Assembly (NCBI RefSeq): GCF_900101175.1
Contig: NZ_FNFQ01000003.1
Span: 124,001-188,000 of the forward strand
Direction: 5' to 3'
Length of the DNA stretch: 64,000 nucleotides
From: Stenotrophomonas pavanii
GTDB lineage: Bacteria; Pseudomonadota; Gammaproteobacteria; Xanthomonadales; Xanthomonadaceae
Every line of letters starts with the position of its first letter. The first letter of the stretch is position 1. Made by a program: the position numbers and the translations under genes. This document shows, piece after piece, positions 7,578 to 16,629 of this stretch. The notes under the pieces were generated by a model. It was not told the origin of the DNA and searched no databases. It was given only the letters and a program-made list of their open reading frames with translations.

Positions 7578-10529
7578 ATGCCCGCGCTGAAGCGGGCGTT
7601 GGCCCGGCCGTTGCGCGCCATTACCTGGGGCGGCGTGCTGCTGGGCGTGCTGCTGGTGGCCGGCCTGACCCTGATGCTGGTCAACGACCACCACCGCCGC
7701 CTGGAAGCGGCGCAGCGGCAGAGCCGCGCGCTGGCGGTGGGCAGCGAGCGCCTGCTGGCCCTGGAGCTGCGCAACCTGGAGCGGGCCATGTCCGGTATCG
7801 CCGCCGATGCCGCGGAACTGTTCCGCAGTGTGCCGGCGCAGGCGCCGGCCCTGCTCGATGCGTCCATTGGAGGGGTGCTGCGCCGGCACGCCGAACTGCA
7901 CAGCATCGTGGTGCTCGACAGCTATGGCCGCGCATTGACGGCCGGCAAGGGCGACCTGCAGTTGCCGCTGTGGACCGATCCGCAACGGCGCGGCCCGGGC
8001 AGCGCGCTGTACATCGGCCCGCCGCAGCGCGCCAGCGACGGGGGCTGGGTGGTCCCGCTGGCGCTGCCGATGGCCGATGGGCGCTGGCTGCTGGCACGGC
8101 TGCGCTGTGGCGAACTGCAGCGCATCGTCGGCGGCCTGGATGTCGGCCCCAACGGATTGGTCTCGATCAGCGACGCCCAGGGCTACATGCTGGCCCGCGT
8201 ACCCGATCCGCATGGCACGGTGGGCCGCCGCTATGACCTGCCGCGCCGGGACCTGCTCGGCACGCAGGCAGTGGTCGAGCTGGGCAGTATGCCCGGCGTC
8301 GTCGACGGCGTGCCACGCATCCTCACCATCAGCACGCTCGAACGCAGTCCGCTGGCGGTACAGGTCGGGTTGGCCGACGAGGACGTGCTGGCACCCTGGT
8401 GGCCGTACCTGCAGGCCTCGGTGGCGATCGTGCTGGCCTACATCGTGGTGTTGCTGGTGCTGCTGTACGCCGTCCGCCGCAGTACCCGCAGCCAGCAGGC
8501 GATGGCCGAGGAGCTGAAGGCCGGCCATGCCGAGCTGCGCCTGGCGCACCAGGTCGGGCGTGTCTGCACGTGGTACGTGGATGAGGACGCCGCGCTGCTG
8601 CGCTGGTCGCCGCTGGCCCGCGAGATCTTTGGGGTACAGACCGACGCCTTGCCGGTTGCGGATTTCTTCGCGCGCGTGCATCGCGATGATGCCGCGCGCC
8701 TGCAGCAGGCGTTCGACCAGGCCTTCGCCGGCGGCGCGGTGCTCGACCAGGTGTTCCGCCTGGTGCTGCCCGGAGGCGAGGTGCGCTGGGTCGGCGCGCG
8801 TGGGCAGCGGGTGGAAGTGGCCGACAGCGAGCGGCGCATGATCGGTGCACTGACCGACCTGAGCGAACGCTATCAGGCGCGCGAGCAGATGAGCGAAGTG
8901 GAACGCCGCTTCCGCCTGCTGTTCGACCGCAATCCGGCGCCGTTCTGGGTGTTCGACCCGGATACGCTGCGCTTCATCGAGGTCAACGACGCTGCGGTGC
9001 GCCAGTACGGCTACAGCCGCGACGAGTTCCTGGCGATGAGCATCCTCGACATCCGCCCGCGCGAAGGCTGGGACGAAGTGCGTGGTGCCATCCAGCGGGC
9101 GCAGGTGGGCGATCCGCCCGACGCGACCGTGCGCCTGCACCGGCGCAAGGACGGCAGTGTGTTCGAGGTGCGCGCACACCTGTCCAAGCTCGATTTCGAT
9201 GGGCAGCCTGCGTGCCTGGTGCTCGCCGAGGATGTCAGCGAGCGGCTGGCCTACGAGCGCGACCTGGCCTACCAGGCACGGCACAACCCGGCCACCGGCC
9301 TGCTCAATGTGCGCGCCCTGACCGAGCAGCTGGACGAACAGGACGCCGGCTATACCATCGCCTTCGTGCAGCTGCGCGGCCTGCAGCTGGTGGCCGACAC
9401 GCTCGGTCGCGAGATCGGTGATGCGGTGCTGCAGTCGATGGCGACCCGGCTCGGGGGCCTGGGCGCGCGCTGTGGCACGCTGGCGTTCCAGCCCGCCGAG
9501 GACTTCGTGTTCGCCATCGGTGCCGAGCACGATACCCAGCGCGTGCTGGACGACCTGCTGCAGATCGTGTCGGCGCCGATGCGCGGCAAGGACTCGCTGC
9601 ACCAGTTCGAGCCGCGTATCGGCGTGGCGGTGCACATCGCCGGTGACGGGCACACGGCCGAGCAGGTGATCGGCATGGCCGCGCAGGCCGCGCATGCGGC
9701 GCGCGCCGAGGGCAACGTGGTGGTCTGGTTCGACGCGGCCGTGACCACGCGCCTGGCCGACCGCCTGCGCCTGGCCGGGCGCATCCATGCCGCCATCGAC
9801 AACGAATTCCAGCTGTATTTCCAGCCGATCCGGCATGCCAGCGACGGCAGCCCGGCAGCGCTGGAGGCACTGCTGCGCTGGCCGCAGGCCGATGGCAGCT
9901 TCATCCCGCCCAACGAGTTCATCCAGCTGTGCGAGGACACCGGGTTGATCCTGGCGCTTGGCCGCTGGGTGATCCGCGCGGCGGCGAAGGCGCAGCGCCG
10001 TCTGGTCGACGCCGGGTGGGGCGAGCTGCCGATCGCGGTCAACGTGTCTGCGGTGCAGTTCTTCAACAGCGATCTGGTGGCCGAATTCACCCGTGCCCAG
10101 CAGGACTTCGGCCTGGCCCGCGGCGCGCTGCACGTGGAGCTGACCGAGAGCAGCCTGATGCGCAAGCCGGCGCAGGCGATGCAGACCATGCAGCGCCTGC
10201 ATGAGCAGGGCATCCGCGTGTCGCTGGATGATTTCGGCACCGGCTATTCCAGCATGTCCTACCTGCAGCACCTGCCGCTGGACATCCTGAAGATCGACCG
10301 CAGCTTCGTCGCCGACGTGGAAACCAACCCACGCAATGCCTCGATCTGCCGCGCGCTGTTGTCGCTGGGGCACAGCATGGGCCTGACCATCATCGCCGAG
10401 GGCGTGGAAACGCCGGGGCAGCTGGACTGGCTGGCCGCGCACGGCTGTGACCAGGTGCAGGGCTATCTGCTGGGGCGGCCGGCGCCGCTGGAGCGGATCA
10501 TCGACGCGCTGGATGAAGTCGCCGCCTAA
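7578..10529 (+). CDS. membrane PAS-GGDEF-EAL protein, probable c-di-GMP phosphodiesterase
   Basis: 983 residues from an ATG preceded by AAGGA. Order: transmembrane helix (about 15-37), periplasmic sensor region, second helix (about 280-300), two PAS domains (about 320-560), a GGDEF-like domain, then EAL. The GGDEF signature is lost (PAEDF at about 637), so cyclase activity is unlikely. The EAL domain keeps EALLRW (about 764) and DDFGTGYSS (about 884), so it should hydrolyse c-di-GMP, with the dead GGDEF possibly a GTP sensor. An upstream in-frame ATG at 7467 exists but adds a non-membrane leader and lacks a good ribosome site. Confidence 0.9.
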   Translation: MPALKRALARPLRAITWGGVLLGVLLVAGLTLMLVNDHHRRLEAAQRQSRALAVGSERLLALELRNLERAMSGIAADAAELFRSVPAQAPALLDASIGGVLRRHAELHSIVVLDSYGRALTAGKGDLQLPLWTDPQRRGPGSALYIGPPQRASDGGWVVPLALPMADGRWLLARLRCGELQRIVGGLDVGPNGLVSISDAQGYMLARVPDPHGTVGRRYDLPRRDLLGTQAVVELGSMPGVVDGVPRILTISTLERSPLAVQVGLADEDVLAPWWPYLQASVAIVLAYIVVLLVLLYAVRRSTRSQQAMAEELKAGHAELRLAHQVGRVCTWYVDEDAALLRWSPLAREIFGVQTDALPVADFFARVHRDDAARLQQAFDQAFAGGAVLDQVFRLVLPGGEVRWVGARGQRVEVADSERRMIGALTDLSERYQAREQMSEVERRFRLLFDRNPAPFWVFDPDTLRFIEVNDAAVRQYGYSRDEFLAMSILDIRPREGWDEVRGAIQRAQVGDPPDATVRLHRRKDGSVFEVRAHLSKLDFDGQPACLVLAEDVSERLAYERDLAYQARHNPATGLLNVRALTEQLDEQDAGYTIAFVQLRGLQLVADTLGREIGDAVLQSMATRLGGLGARCGTLAFQPAEDFVFAIGAEHDTQRVLDDLLQIVSAPMRGKDSLHQFEPRIGVAVHIAGDGHTAEQVIGMAAQAAHAARAEGNVVVWFDAAVTTRLADRLRLAGRIHAAIDNEFQLYFQPIRHASDGSPAALEALLRWPQADGSFIPPNEFIQLCEDTGLILALGRWVIRAAAKAQRRLVDAGWGELPIAVNVSAVQFFNSDLVAEFTRAQQDFGLARGALHVELTESSLMRKPAQAMQTMQRLHEQGIRVSLDDFGTGYSSMSYLQHLPLDILKIDRSFVADVETNPRNASICRALLSLGHSMGLTIIAEGVETPGQLDWLAAHGCDQVQGYLLGRPAPLERIIDALDEVAA

Positions 10530-10532
10530 GTG

Positions 10533-10605
10533 GTAGTGCCGGCCGCTGGCCGGCATTCGCCCAGGACCGGGAGGTGTCTGATTGCCGGCCAGCGGCCGGC
10601 ACTAC
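10533..10605. repeat. SMAG dimer, facing copies
   Basis: A GTAG-headed copy at 10533-10555 and its inverted copy at 10583-10605, both with stem TGCCGGCC / GGCCGGCA. They lie between convergent genes and could form one long cruciform or a bidirectional transcription barrier. Confidence 0.85.
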
Positions 10606-10624
10606 CGGCAAACGCCAGACTCGG

Positions 10625-11506
10625 CTACACCCCGCTTTCCACCAGATGGTCGATGAAACTGCGCACCTTCGGTGCGAGGTGGCTGCGGCTGGTATAGACG
10701 GCGAAAATGCCGATCGGCGAGGCCTCCCATTCGGGCAGCACGCGCACCAGGCGGCCATCGGCCAGCGCGTCTTCCAGCAGGAAATCCGGTTGCAGGATCA
10801 CGCCCATGCCGGCGATCGCCGCTTCGCGCAGCACGTCGCCGTTGTTGGCGTGCAGCAGGCTGTTCACCGCCACCTTGACCTCGCCGCCAGGCCCCTGCAG
10901 CGGCCAGTGGTCACCGGCGGCCCAGTAGCTGTAGCTCAGGCAGGCGTGGGCCTGCAGCTCCTGCGGATGCTGCGGGGTGCCGCGCGCGGCCAGGTAGGCC
11001 GGCGCCGCGCACAGGCTCACCCGTGACTCGCCCAGGCGGCGCGCAATCAGCGCCGGGCTCGGTTCGCGGGTGATGCGGATGGCCACGTCGTAGCCTTCCT
11101 CGACCATGTCGACCAGGCGGTCGGACAGGGCCAGGTCCAGTTCCACCTGCGGGAAGCGCTCGCGGTAGCGGGCCAGCAGCGGGCCGAGGCGGGCGATGCC
11201 CCAGCTGACGGGGGCGTTGATGCGCAGCGTCCCGGAAGGCTCCAGTGCCTGCGCGCCGATGCTGGCCTCCAGCGCATCGAACTCGGCCAGCAGGCGCACG
11301 CACTGCGCGTAGTAGGCGGCGCCGGCACTGGTCGGGCTGACCCGGCGCGTGGTGCGGTGGAGCAGGCGGGTGGACAGGCGTTTTTCCAGCGCAGCGACCT
11401 GGCGGGTGACGCCGGCGGTGGACAGGTCCAGGGCCTGGGCGGCGGCGCTGAAGCCATTGCGTTCGACCACCGCCACGAACACGCGCATCGCCTCGAGAGT
11501 GTCCAT
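10625..11506 (-). CDS. LysR-family transcriptional regulator
   Basis: 293 residues from the ATG at 11506 (start of MDTLEAM), preferred over an outer in-frame start because LysR proteins normally begin here and AAGG lies 8 bases upstream. It has an N-terminal winged helix-turn-helix (about residues 1-60, including FSAAAQALDLSTAGVTRQV) and a substrate-binding domain of the type that usually represses short-chain or aromatic oxidation genes. It is divergent from doxX and the LigB-type dioxygenase gene. A 9-bp inverted repeat in the spacer is the obvious operator. Confidence 0.93.
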   Translation of the reverse strand: MDTLEAMRVFVAVVERNGFSAAAQALDLSTAGVTRQVAALEKRLSTRLLHRTTRRVSPTSAGAAYYAQCVRLLAEFDALEASIGAQALEPSGTLRINAPVSWGIARLGPLLARYRERFPQVELDLALSDRLVDMVEEGYDVAIRITREPSPALIARRLGESRVSLCAAPAYLAARGTPQHPQELQAHACLSYSYWAAGDHWPLQGPGGEVKVAVNSLLHANNGDVLREAAIAGMGVILQPDFLLEDALADGRLVRVLPEWEASPIGIFAVYTSRSHLAPKVRSFIDHLVESGV

Positions 11507-11522
11507 TGTTGCGCCTTTTGAA

Positions 11523-11550
11523 ATAAATACGGTCAAACGATCGTATTTAT
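11523..11550. promoter_or_regulatory. LysR operator, 9-bp perfect inverted repeat
   Basis: ATAAATACG-N10-CGTATTTAT, arms at 11523-11531 and 11542-11550. It is AT-rich, unlike its surroundings, and lies 16 bases from the lysR start. It is the likely binding site controlling both divergent transcripts. Confidence 0.8.
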
Positions 11551-11602
11551 CGGTCCACGAACGCGCAATAACCTGTCTCCACTCCCCTCAAGGTGTTTTG
11601 CC

Positions 11603-12013
11603 ATGCACACCACGACCGCTCCTGTCTCGTCGCTGGCCCCGTACGGTGCCACCCTGCTGCGCCTGGCCCTGGGCGTGCTGTTCCTGGTCCACGTCCTGAC
11701 CAAGCTGCTGGTGTTCACCCCGGCCGGTACTGCCGCGTTCTTCGAATCGCTGGGCCTGCCTGGGGTACTCGGCTATCTCACCCTCGGCGTCGAACTGGCG
11801 ATCAGCGCCGCGCTGCTGCTGGGCATCTACGCGCGCTGGGTGGGCCTGATCGGCGTGCCGCTGCTGCTGGGCACCATCGTCACCGTGCACGGCGCCAACG
11901 GCTTCGGCTTCGCCAATGCCGGCGGCGGCTGGGAATACCCGGCGTTCTGGGCGCTGGCGCTGGTGGTGCTGTTCCTGATCGGCGATGGCAAGTGGACCCT
12001 GCGTTCGCGCTGA
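11603..12013 (+). CDS. DoxX-family membrane protein
   Basis: 136 residues with four hydrophobic segments, the size and pattern of DoxX/DoxD membrane proteins. The family is linked to redox and sulfur metabolism, often as a partner of oxidoreductases. It is first in a two-gene unit with the LigB-type dioxygenase 31 bases downstream. It is probably switched on by the divergent LysR regulator through the 11523-11550 inverted repeat. The biochemical role is unproven. Confidence 0.88.
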   Translation: MHTTTAPVSSLAPYGATLLRLALGVLFLVHVLTKLLVFTPAGTAAFFESLGLPGVLGYLTLGVELAISAALLLGIYARWVGLIGVPLLLGTIVTVHGANGFGFANAGGGWEYPAFWALALVVLFLIGDGKWTLRSR

Positions 12014-12044
12014 TCGCCGCCCGACCCTGCAACTGGAGCCTTCC

Positions 12045-12833
12045 ATGTCCCGCCTGCCTTCGCTGTACATCTCCCACGGTTCGCCGATGACCGCCCTGCA
12101 TCCGGGCCAGGTCGGCGTGCGCCTGGCCGAGCTGGCGCGCGACCTGCCGACGCCGCGTGCCATCGTGATGGCCTCGGCGCACTGGCTGGGCCGGCAGCCG
12201 CTGGTCGGTGCGCACCCGCAGCCGCCGACGATCCACGACTTCGGCGGCTTCCCGCGCGCGCTGTTTGAACTGCAGTACCCGGCGCCCGGCGATCCGGCGC
12301 TGGCCGAAGAGGTGGCCGGCCGCATCGCCGCCGCCGGGCTGCCGGTGGCGCTCGACCCGCAGCGTGGCCTCGACCACGGTGCCTGGGTGCCGTTGCGGCT
12401 GCTGCGCCCGCAGGCCGACATCCCGGTGGTGCCGGTATCGATCCAGCCGCTGCTCGGCCCCGAGCATCAGTTCGCGCTGGGCCGCGCGCTGGCGCCGCTG
12501 CGCGAACAGGGCGTGCTGCTGGTCGGTTCGGGCAGCATCACCCACAACCTGCACGACTGGGGCGATTACCAGGACGGCAAGGAAGCACCGTATGTGCGGC
12601 CCTTCATCGAGTGGGTGGAGCAGCGGCTGGCCGCCGATGACCGCCAGGCGCTGTTCGACTACCGCCGGCAGGCCCCGTTCGCCGAGCGTGCGCACCCGAC
12701 CGACGAGCACCTGCTGCCGCTGTTCTTCGCGATGGGTGCGGCCGGCGAGGGCGGTTTCGGTGCGCGCCGCATCGACGCCGGCATCGATGCCGGCTTCCTG
12801 GCCATGGATCTGTACCGCTTCGACGGGGCATGA
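12045..12833 (+). CDS. class III extradiol ring-cleavage dioxygenase (DODA/YgiD type)
   Basis: 262 residues beginning MSRLPSLYISHGSP, with GGAG about 8 bases before the ATG. It belongs to the LigB-superfamily single-domain proteins related to plant DOPA dioxygenase and E. coli YgiD. The histidines expected to hold the metal are visible in SHGSP, SAHW, THNLHD and HPTDEH, and HGAWVPL is also typical. It should cleave a catechol-type ring, but the natural substrate is unknown. It is co-transcribed with doxX under the divergent LysR regulator. Confidence 0.92.
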   Translation: MSRLPSLYISHGSPMTALHPGQVGVRLAELARDLPTPRAIVMASAHWLGRQPLVGAHPQPPTIHDFGGFPRALFELQYPAPGDPALAEEVAGRIAAAGLPVALDPQRGLDHGAWVPLRLLRPQADIPVVPVSIQPLLGPEHQFALGRALAPLREQGVLLVGSGSITHNLHDWGDYQDGKEAPYVRPFIEWVEQRLAADDRQALFDYRRQAPFAERAHPTDEHLLPLFFAMGAAGEGGFGARRIDAGIDAGFLAMDLYRFDGA

Positions 12834-12950
12834 GCCGGGGCTGACGCGCGGCGGCTGCGGCCGTCGCGGCCAGGGCCGCATGTGGTAGTTTTTTCCGGGT
12901 TTCCGGCGCTGGCCCTCGTGCCTCCCCACGCGCCGCTTCCTGGAAGAAGC

Positions 12951-14600
12951 ATGCATACCATCGAAGTCGTCCTGGCGATGCTGGTGGCCGTTGTCGCCAG
13001 CGGCTACCTGGTTCGCGTCCTCCCGTTCTCGCTGCCGCTGCCGTTGGTGCAGATCGGCCTGGGGGCGGTGATTGCCGGCGTGTTCAACCGCGGCCACGCG
13101 CTGGAGCCGGAAGTGTTCTTCCTGCTGTTCCTGCCGCCGCTGCTGTTCCTGGATGGCTGGCGCATTCCCAAGCAGGGCCTGTTCCGCGACAAGGGGGCGA
13201 TCCTCGAACTGGCGTTCGGCCTGGTGGTGTTCACCGTGATCGGTGCCGGCCTGCTGATCCACTGGATGATCCCGGTGATGCCGCTGGCGGTGTGCTTCGC
13301 GCTGGCGGCCATCGTCTCGCCGACCGACCCGGTGGCGGTGGGCGCGATTGCTTCGAAGGCACCGATTCCCAAGCGCCTGATGCACATCCTGGAAGGCGAA
13401 TCGCTGCTCAACGATGCCTCCGGCCTGGTCTGCTTCCGCTTCGCGGTGGCGGCGGTGATGACCGGTTCCTTCTCGCTGGCCACGGCCTCGCTGACCTTCC
13501 TGTGGGTCGCAGTGGCCGGCCTGGCCGTGGGCGTGGCGGTTACCCTCGGCGTGTCCACGTTCCAGCGCTGGTTGTGGCGCCGCTTCGGCGAGGAGCCGGG
13601 TGCGGCGATGCTGGTCAACCTGCTGATCCCGTTCGCGGCCTACCTGCTGGCCGAAGAAATCCATGCCTCGGGCATCCTCGCTGCGGTCGCCGCCGGCATC
13701 GCAATGAGCTACGTCGAGCTGACCGGCCGTGTCTCCGGCAGCATGCGCGTGCAGCGCGCGGGTGTCTGGAACATGCTGCAGTTCAGCTTCAACGGCATCA
13801 TGTTCGTGCTGCTGGGCGAGCAGTTGCCGGGCATCGTCGAGCGCGCCACCACCACCATGAACGAGTCCGGCCACCAGAGTGCATGGTGGCTGCTGGTCTA
13901 CGTGGTGGTGATCAACCTGGCGCTGATCCTGCTGCGCCTGCTGTGGGTATGGCTGTCGCTGCGCTGGAACCTGCTGCGTGCGCGCCGTCGTGGCCTGGAG
14001 CGGGGCGAGGCGCCGAACTGGCGCATCGTGGTGGCGACCTCGGTGGCCGGCGTGCGCGGCGCGATCACCCTGGCCGGTGTGTTGACCCTGCCACTGTTCC
14101 TGCCCGACGGCAGCGCGTTCCCGGCGCGCGACCTGGTGATCTTCCTGGCCGCGGCGGTGATCCTGTTCTCGCTGGTCGGCGCCAGCGTGGCGCTGCCGCA
14201 GCTGCTGAAGGGCCTGCAGCTGCCGGCCGATTCGGGCGAGCGCAAGGAAGAGGACCTGGCACGCCGGCTGTCGTCCAAGGCCGCGCTGGCCGGGGTCGAG
14301 CGCATGCGCCAGCAGTTGGTGATGAACCAGAACACCGAGAACGTGCAGCTGTACAACGACGCTGCCTCGCGGGTGAGCCTGCTGTACCAGCGGCACCTGG
14401 AGAAGGACAACGACGGCCCCGACGTGGACCCGGAGAAGGTGCGGCGCATGGAGCTGGGTTACCGCCAGCTGCGCAGCGCCGGCCTCAATGCCGAGCGTGA
14501 GGAACTGTTCCGGCTGACCCGGCGCGGGGTGATCTCCGATGAGATCTCGCGGCGCCTGATCCGCAACCTGGACCTGCTGGAATCGCGCAAGCGCGAATGA
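12951..14600 (+). CDS. Na+/H+ antiporter, CPA1 (NhaP) family
   Basis: 549 residues from MHTIEVV, with GGAAGAA upstream. There are about 12 transmembrane segments, the CPA1 signature SPTDPVAVGAI, the ion-site motif EGESLLNDASG, and a conserved RGAITLAGVL near the end of the membrane domain. A charged cytoplasmic tail of about 120 residues follows, as in YjcE/NhaP proteins that exchange cytoplasmic Na+ or K+ for protons. It is a single gene; a SMAG palindrome follows its stop. Confidence 0.93.
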   Translation: MHTIEVVLAMLVAVVASGYLVRVLPFSLPLPLVQIGLGAVIAGVFNRGHALEPEVFFLLFLPPLLFLDGWRIPKQGLFRDKGAILELAFGLVVFTVIGAGLLIHWMIPVMPLAVCFALAAIVSPTDPVAVGAIASKAPIPKRLMHILEGESLLNDASGLVCFRFAVAAVMTGSFSLATASLTFLWVAVAGLAVGVAVTLGVSTFQRWLWRRFGEEPGAAMLVNLLIPFAAYLLAEEIHASGILAAVAAGIAMSYVELTGRVSGSMRVQRAGVWNMLQFSFNGIMFVLLGEQLPGIVERATTTMNESGHQSAWWLLVYVVVINLALILLRLLWVWLSLRWNLLRARRRGLERGEAPNWRIVVATSVAGVRGAITLAGVLTLPLFLPDGSAFPARDLVIFLAAAVILFSLVGASVALPQLLKGLQLPADSGERKEEDLARRLSSKAALAGVERMRQQLVMNQNTENVQLYNDAASRVSLLYQRHLEKDNDGPDVDPEKVRRMELGYRQLRSAGLNAEREELFRLTRRGVISDEISRRLIRNLDLLESRKRE

Positions 14601-14613
14601 CCGTGTACCCCGG

Positions 14614-14637
14614 GTGGGTGCGGACCTTGGTCCGCAC
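14614..14637 (+). repeat. SMAG-type palindrome, GTGG head
   Basis: GTGG then stem GTGCGGACC / GGTCCGCAC with a TT centre, between convergent genes. Confidence 0.75.
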
Positions 14638-14649
14638 ACCGTTCAGGCC

Positions 14650-14898
14650 TTACTCCGGCTTCTGGTCCAGGAAATACACCTCGACCTTGCCCTTGACCTT
14701 GATGGTCATCGGGTTGCCACGGCGGTCGCGGGCCTTGCCGGCCTGCACGCGGATCCAGCCTTCGCTGACCGAGTATTCCTCGACGTTGTCGCGCTCGACG
14801 TCGTTGAAACGCACGCCGACGCCGCGCTCCAGCGCCTGCGCATCATGGAAGGGGCTGGCCGGGTTGATCGCCAGGTGGTCGGGAGGGATATCGCTCAT
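14650..14898 (-). CDS. DUF3297-family small protein
   Basis: 82 residues beginning MSDIPPDHLA. It matches the DUF3297 family of short glutamate-soluble-protein-like proteins, ending in a conserved basic and beta-rich stretch (MTIKVKGKVEVYF). No signal peptide, no membrane segment and no known activity. The frame stays open much further upstream, but that extension lies opposite the neighbouring acidic-protein gene and is not credible. Its promoter region is shared with that divergent gene. Confidence 0.8.
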   Translation of the reverse strand: MSDIPPDHLAINPASPFHDAQALERGVGVRFNDVERDNVEEYSVSEGWIRVQAGKARDRRGNPMTIKVKGKVEVYFLDQKPE

Positions 14899-14988
14899 CG
14901 CTTCATTCACAGTGACGGCCACCAAGGCCGGCTTCAGCGGCACAGGATAAACCGTAGAATGCCGACCTGCCCCAGAGGACGTTCCGCC

Positions 14989-15531
14989 ATGCCCGACAAC
15001 AGCGACTATTTCGACTTCGAGGAAGACATCCACGACTTCGACGAGGAGGGCTTCGAGGCGCGGGTCTGGAACCTGCTGGTGCTGATCAACCCGGGCGACG
15101 AAGAGCTGGCCCTGCAGCAGTTCAACCGCTGGCGCGAGCACCTGTCCGAGGACGGGCAGCCGCTGGAAGCGGACAGCGACTGGCTGCCGGCGCTGTTCAC
15201 CGCCATTGCCTGGCAGTCCGGTTTCGATGTGGAGCGGGATGACCTGGAATCGCTGCAGTCGGCGGTCAACGAGCTCTCGGCGCGCTTCAACCTGCAGCTG
15301 GACTGGGGCGGGGACCTGGACGACGAGGACTTCGCCGAGGGCCTGGACGGCGTGCAGCTGATGTCCACCGCTTTCGACCGCCTGCGCGAGCACAACTACA
15401 CGCTGTGGAGCGTGGATGCCGGCAGTGACGGCTTTACCGGGGTGATGGCATTGACCCGCGACGACGATGCGATGCTGGCGCTGTGCTCGCTGCTGAACGT
15501 GGAAATCCGGCTGGGCAGCGACCCGTTCTGA
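14989..15531 (+). CDS. acidic soluble protein of unknown function
   Basis: 180 residues, strongly acidic: the first 30 residues and the middle (DLDDEDFAEGLDG) are rich in Asp and Glu. No signal peptide or membrane helix. Codon use and position favour a real gene, and it appears to be a conserved Xanthomonadaceae hypothetical, but I cannot assign a function. It is divergent from the DUF3297 gene and is followed by a SMAG dimer. Confidence 0.78.
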   Translation: MPDNSDYFDFEEDIHDFDEEGFEARVWNLLVLINPGDEELALQQFNRWREHLSEDGQPLEADSDWLPALFTAIAWQSGFDVERDDLESLQSAVNELSARFNLQLDWGGDLDDEDFAEGLDGVQLMSTAFDRLREHNYTLWSVDAGSDGFTGVMALTRDDDAMLALCSLLNVEIRLGSDPF

Positions 15532-15593
15532 GCGATGGACCGATCCGCCGGGCGCGGCCTGACGGGTTGATCCGCTGAGGACGACCCGACGGG

Positions 15594-15681
15594 GTAGAGT
15601 CGACTGTCAGTCGACTATTCACGCGCAGCGCGGGGTTCTCGCGGCCGGATGGGAGAGCAGTCGACTAACAGTCGACTCTAC
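15594..15681. repeat. SMAG dimer, SalI-like subtype
   Basis: Facing GTAG-headed copies at 15594-15616 and 15659-15681 with stem AGTCGACT / AGTCGACT. The arms are a different sequence from the GCCGGCC subtype, but head and layout are the same. Confidence 0.8.
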
Positions 15682-15723
15682 CCCGCCGGTGCCGGTTGGT
15701 GTCCGGCGAACCCGCGGCGCGGC

Positions 15724-15999
15724 CTACGGCCGGTACTGCGCCCGGGCGTTGGCGATCACCGCTTTGACCAGTTCGCGGTCGGCATGCCGCGAAATCGCTT
15801 GCGCGCCGAGCGCGATCGCCTGTGCGCGCAGCTCGGCAGTGACATCGTAATGGGCACCGCTGGCCTTGTTCTGGAAGGCCCGCGGTGGAATGCCGAGCTG
15901 CGCCGCCATGGCGTGCAGCTCGGCCAGGGTGTCGGCCATCAGGTGCGCCCAGCGCTGTCCGCGCCAGGGATGCACCGCGTCATCGACGTAGACCGTCAC
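15724..15999 (-). CDS. DUF4031-family protein
   Basis: 91 residues from a GTG at 15999, where the protein starts MTVYVDDAVHPW. That is the usual DUF4031 N-terminus, so I prefer it to the longer proline-rich extension reading back through the upstream gene. The conserved HPWRGQRWAHLMAD and the C-terminal ISRHADRELV stretches are visible. The function is unknown; the fold resembles small nucleotide- or metal-binding proteins. It lies 13 bases behind the preceding minus-strand gene, so the two are probably co-transcribed. Confidence 0.8.
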   Translation of the reverse strand: MTVYVDDAVHPWRGQRWAHLMADTLAELHAMAAQLGIPPRAFQNKASGAHYDVTAELRAQAIALGAQAISRHADRELVKAVIANARAQYRP

Positions 16000-16012
16000 C
16001 GCCGCGGCCGGT

Positions 16013-16501
16013 TCAGGCCTGCGGCTTGCCGTCGCTGTCAGCGGCCGGGGCGGCGTCGGCAGCAGCTTCAACCACGTCGCCTTCGGCGGCCGCAGCGGCT
16101 TCTTCGCCTTCTTCGGCTTCCACGGTCTCGAACTCGGCGACCAGCTTGTCCAGGTACTCGTCAGCGGTCTGATCGGATTCGGCGGCCAGGGTGTCCAGCA
16201 GCGACTTCAGCAGTTCGGAATATTCCAGGTTGACCTTGCGGCCTTCCTTTTCCTGCACGTTGGACAGGTGCTTGAGCATGGCCAGCATCGGCACCGGGTT
16301 CTCGGCATTGCCCATGGTCTGGCCGCCGATGGCCAGCAGCCACTCACGGCCCTGCAGGCCGATGGCCGCCACCACCTGGCCGTCTTCGTTGGTCAGCACG
16401 GCATGGTTCTGCACCTGCTGCTGGGCGTTCAGGCGGAGGAACGGGCGCTTGCCCTGCTGCTTCTTGCGCTTGTCGCGCTTGGCCTTGGAATTCTGGGACA
16501 T
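16013..16501 (-). CDS. conserved hypothetical protein with basic N-terminus and acidic tail
   Basis: 162 residues beginning MSQNSKAKRDKRKK. The N-terminus is very basic, the middle has an ordered region (VVAAIGLQGREWLLAIGG), and the last 40 residues are Glu/Ala-rich and probably disordered. The lysine-rich start suggests nucleic-acid or ribosome contact, but this is inference. It precedes the DUF4031 gene in an apparent two-gene unit. There is no clear Shine-Dalgarno before the ATG. An outer in-frame start at 16537 would add 12 unlikely residues. Confidence 0.75.
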   Translation of the reverse strand: MSQNSKAKRDKRKKQQGKRPFLRLNAQQQVQNHAVLTNEDGQVVAAIGLQGREWLLAIGGQTMGNAENPVPMLAMLKHLSNVQEKEGRKVNLEYSELLKSLLDTLAAESDQTADEYLDKLVAEFETVEAEEGEEAAAAAEGDVVEAAADAAPAADSDGKPQA

Positions 16502-16566
16502 GGGGGTGGAATCACCTGGAAACGGAAAGACCACCATTGTAGCGGGTGCGCCGGGGGATGCCCCTG

Positions 16567-16626
16567 GTGGGTGCGGACCTTGGTCCGCACGCTTTCCCGG
16601 ATGTGCGGACCAAGGTCCGCACCCAC
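16567..16626. repeat. SMAG dimer, GTGG heads
   Basis: Facing copies at 16567-16590 and 16603-16626, stem GTGCGGACC / GGTCCGCAC. They lie just past the motB stop. Confidence 0.8.
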
Positions 16627-16629
16627 CGT

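Noticed and set aside
7410-10556. About 1050-codon minus-strand frame opposite the GGDEF-EAL gene
   Set aside because: Rich in His, Gln, Arg and Ala as expected of a GC shadow; no known domain.
12856-12896. Terminator after the LigB-type dioxygenase gene
   Set aside because: A GC stem and six T are present but separated by 9 bases, so it is weaker than an intrinsic terminator should be.
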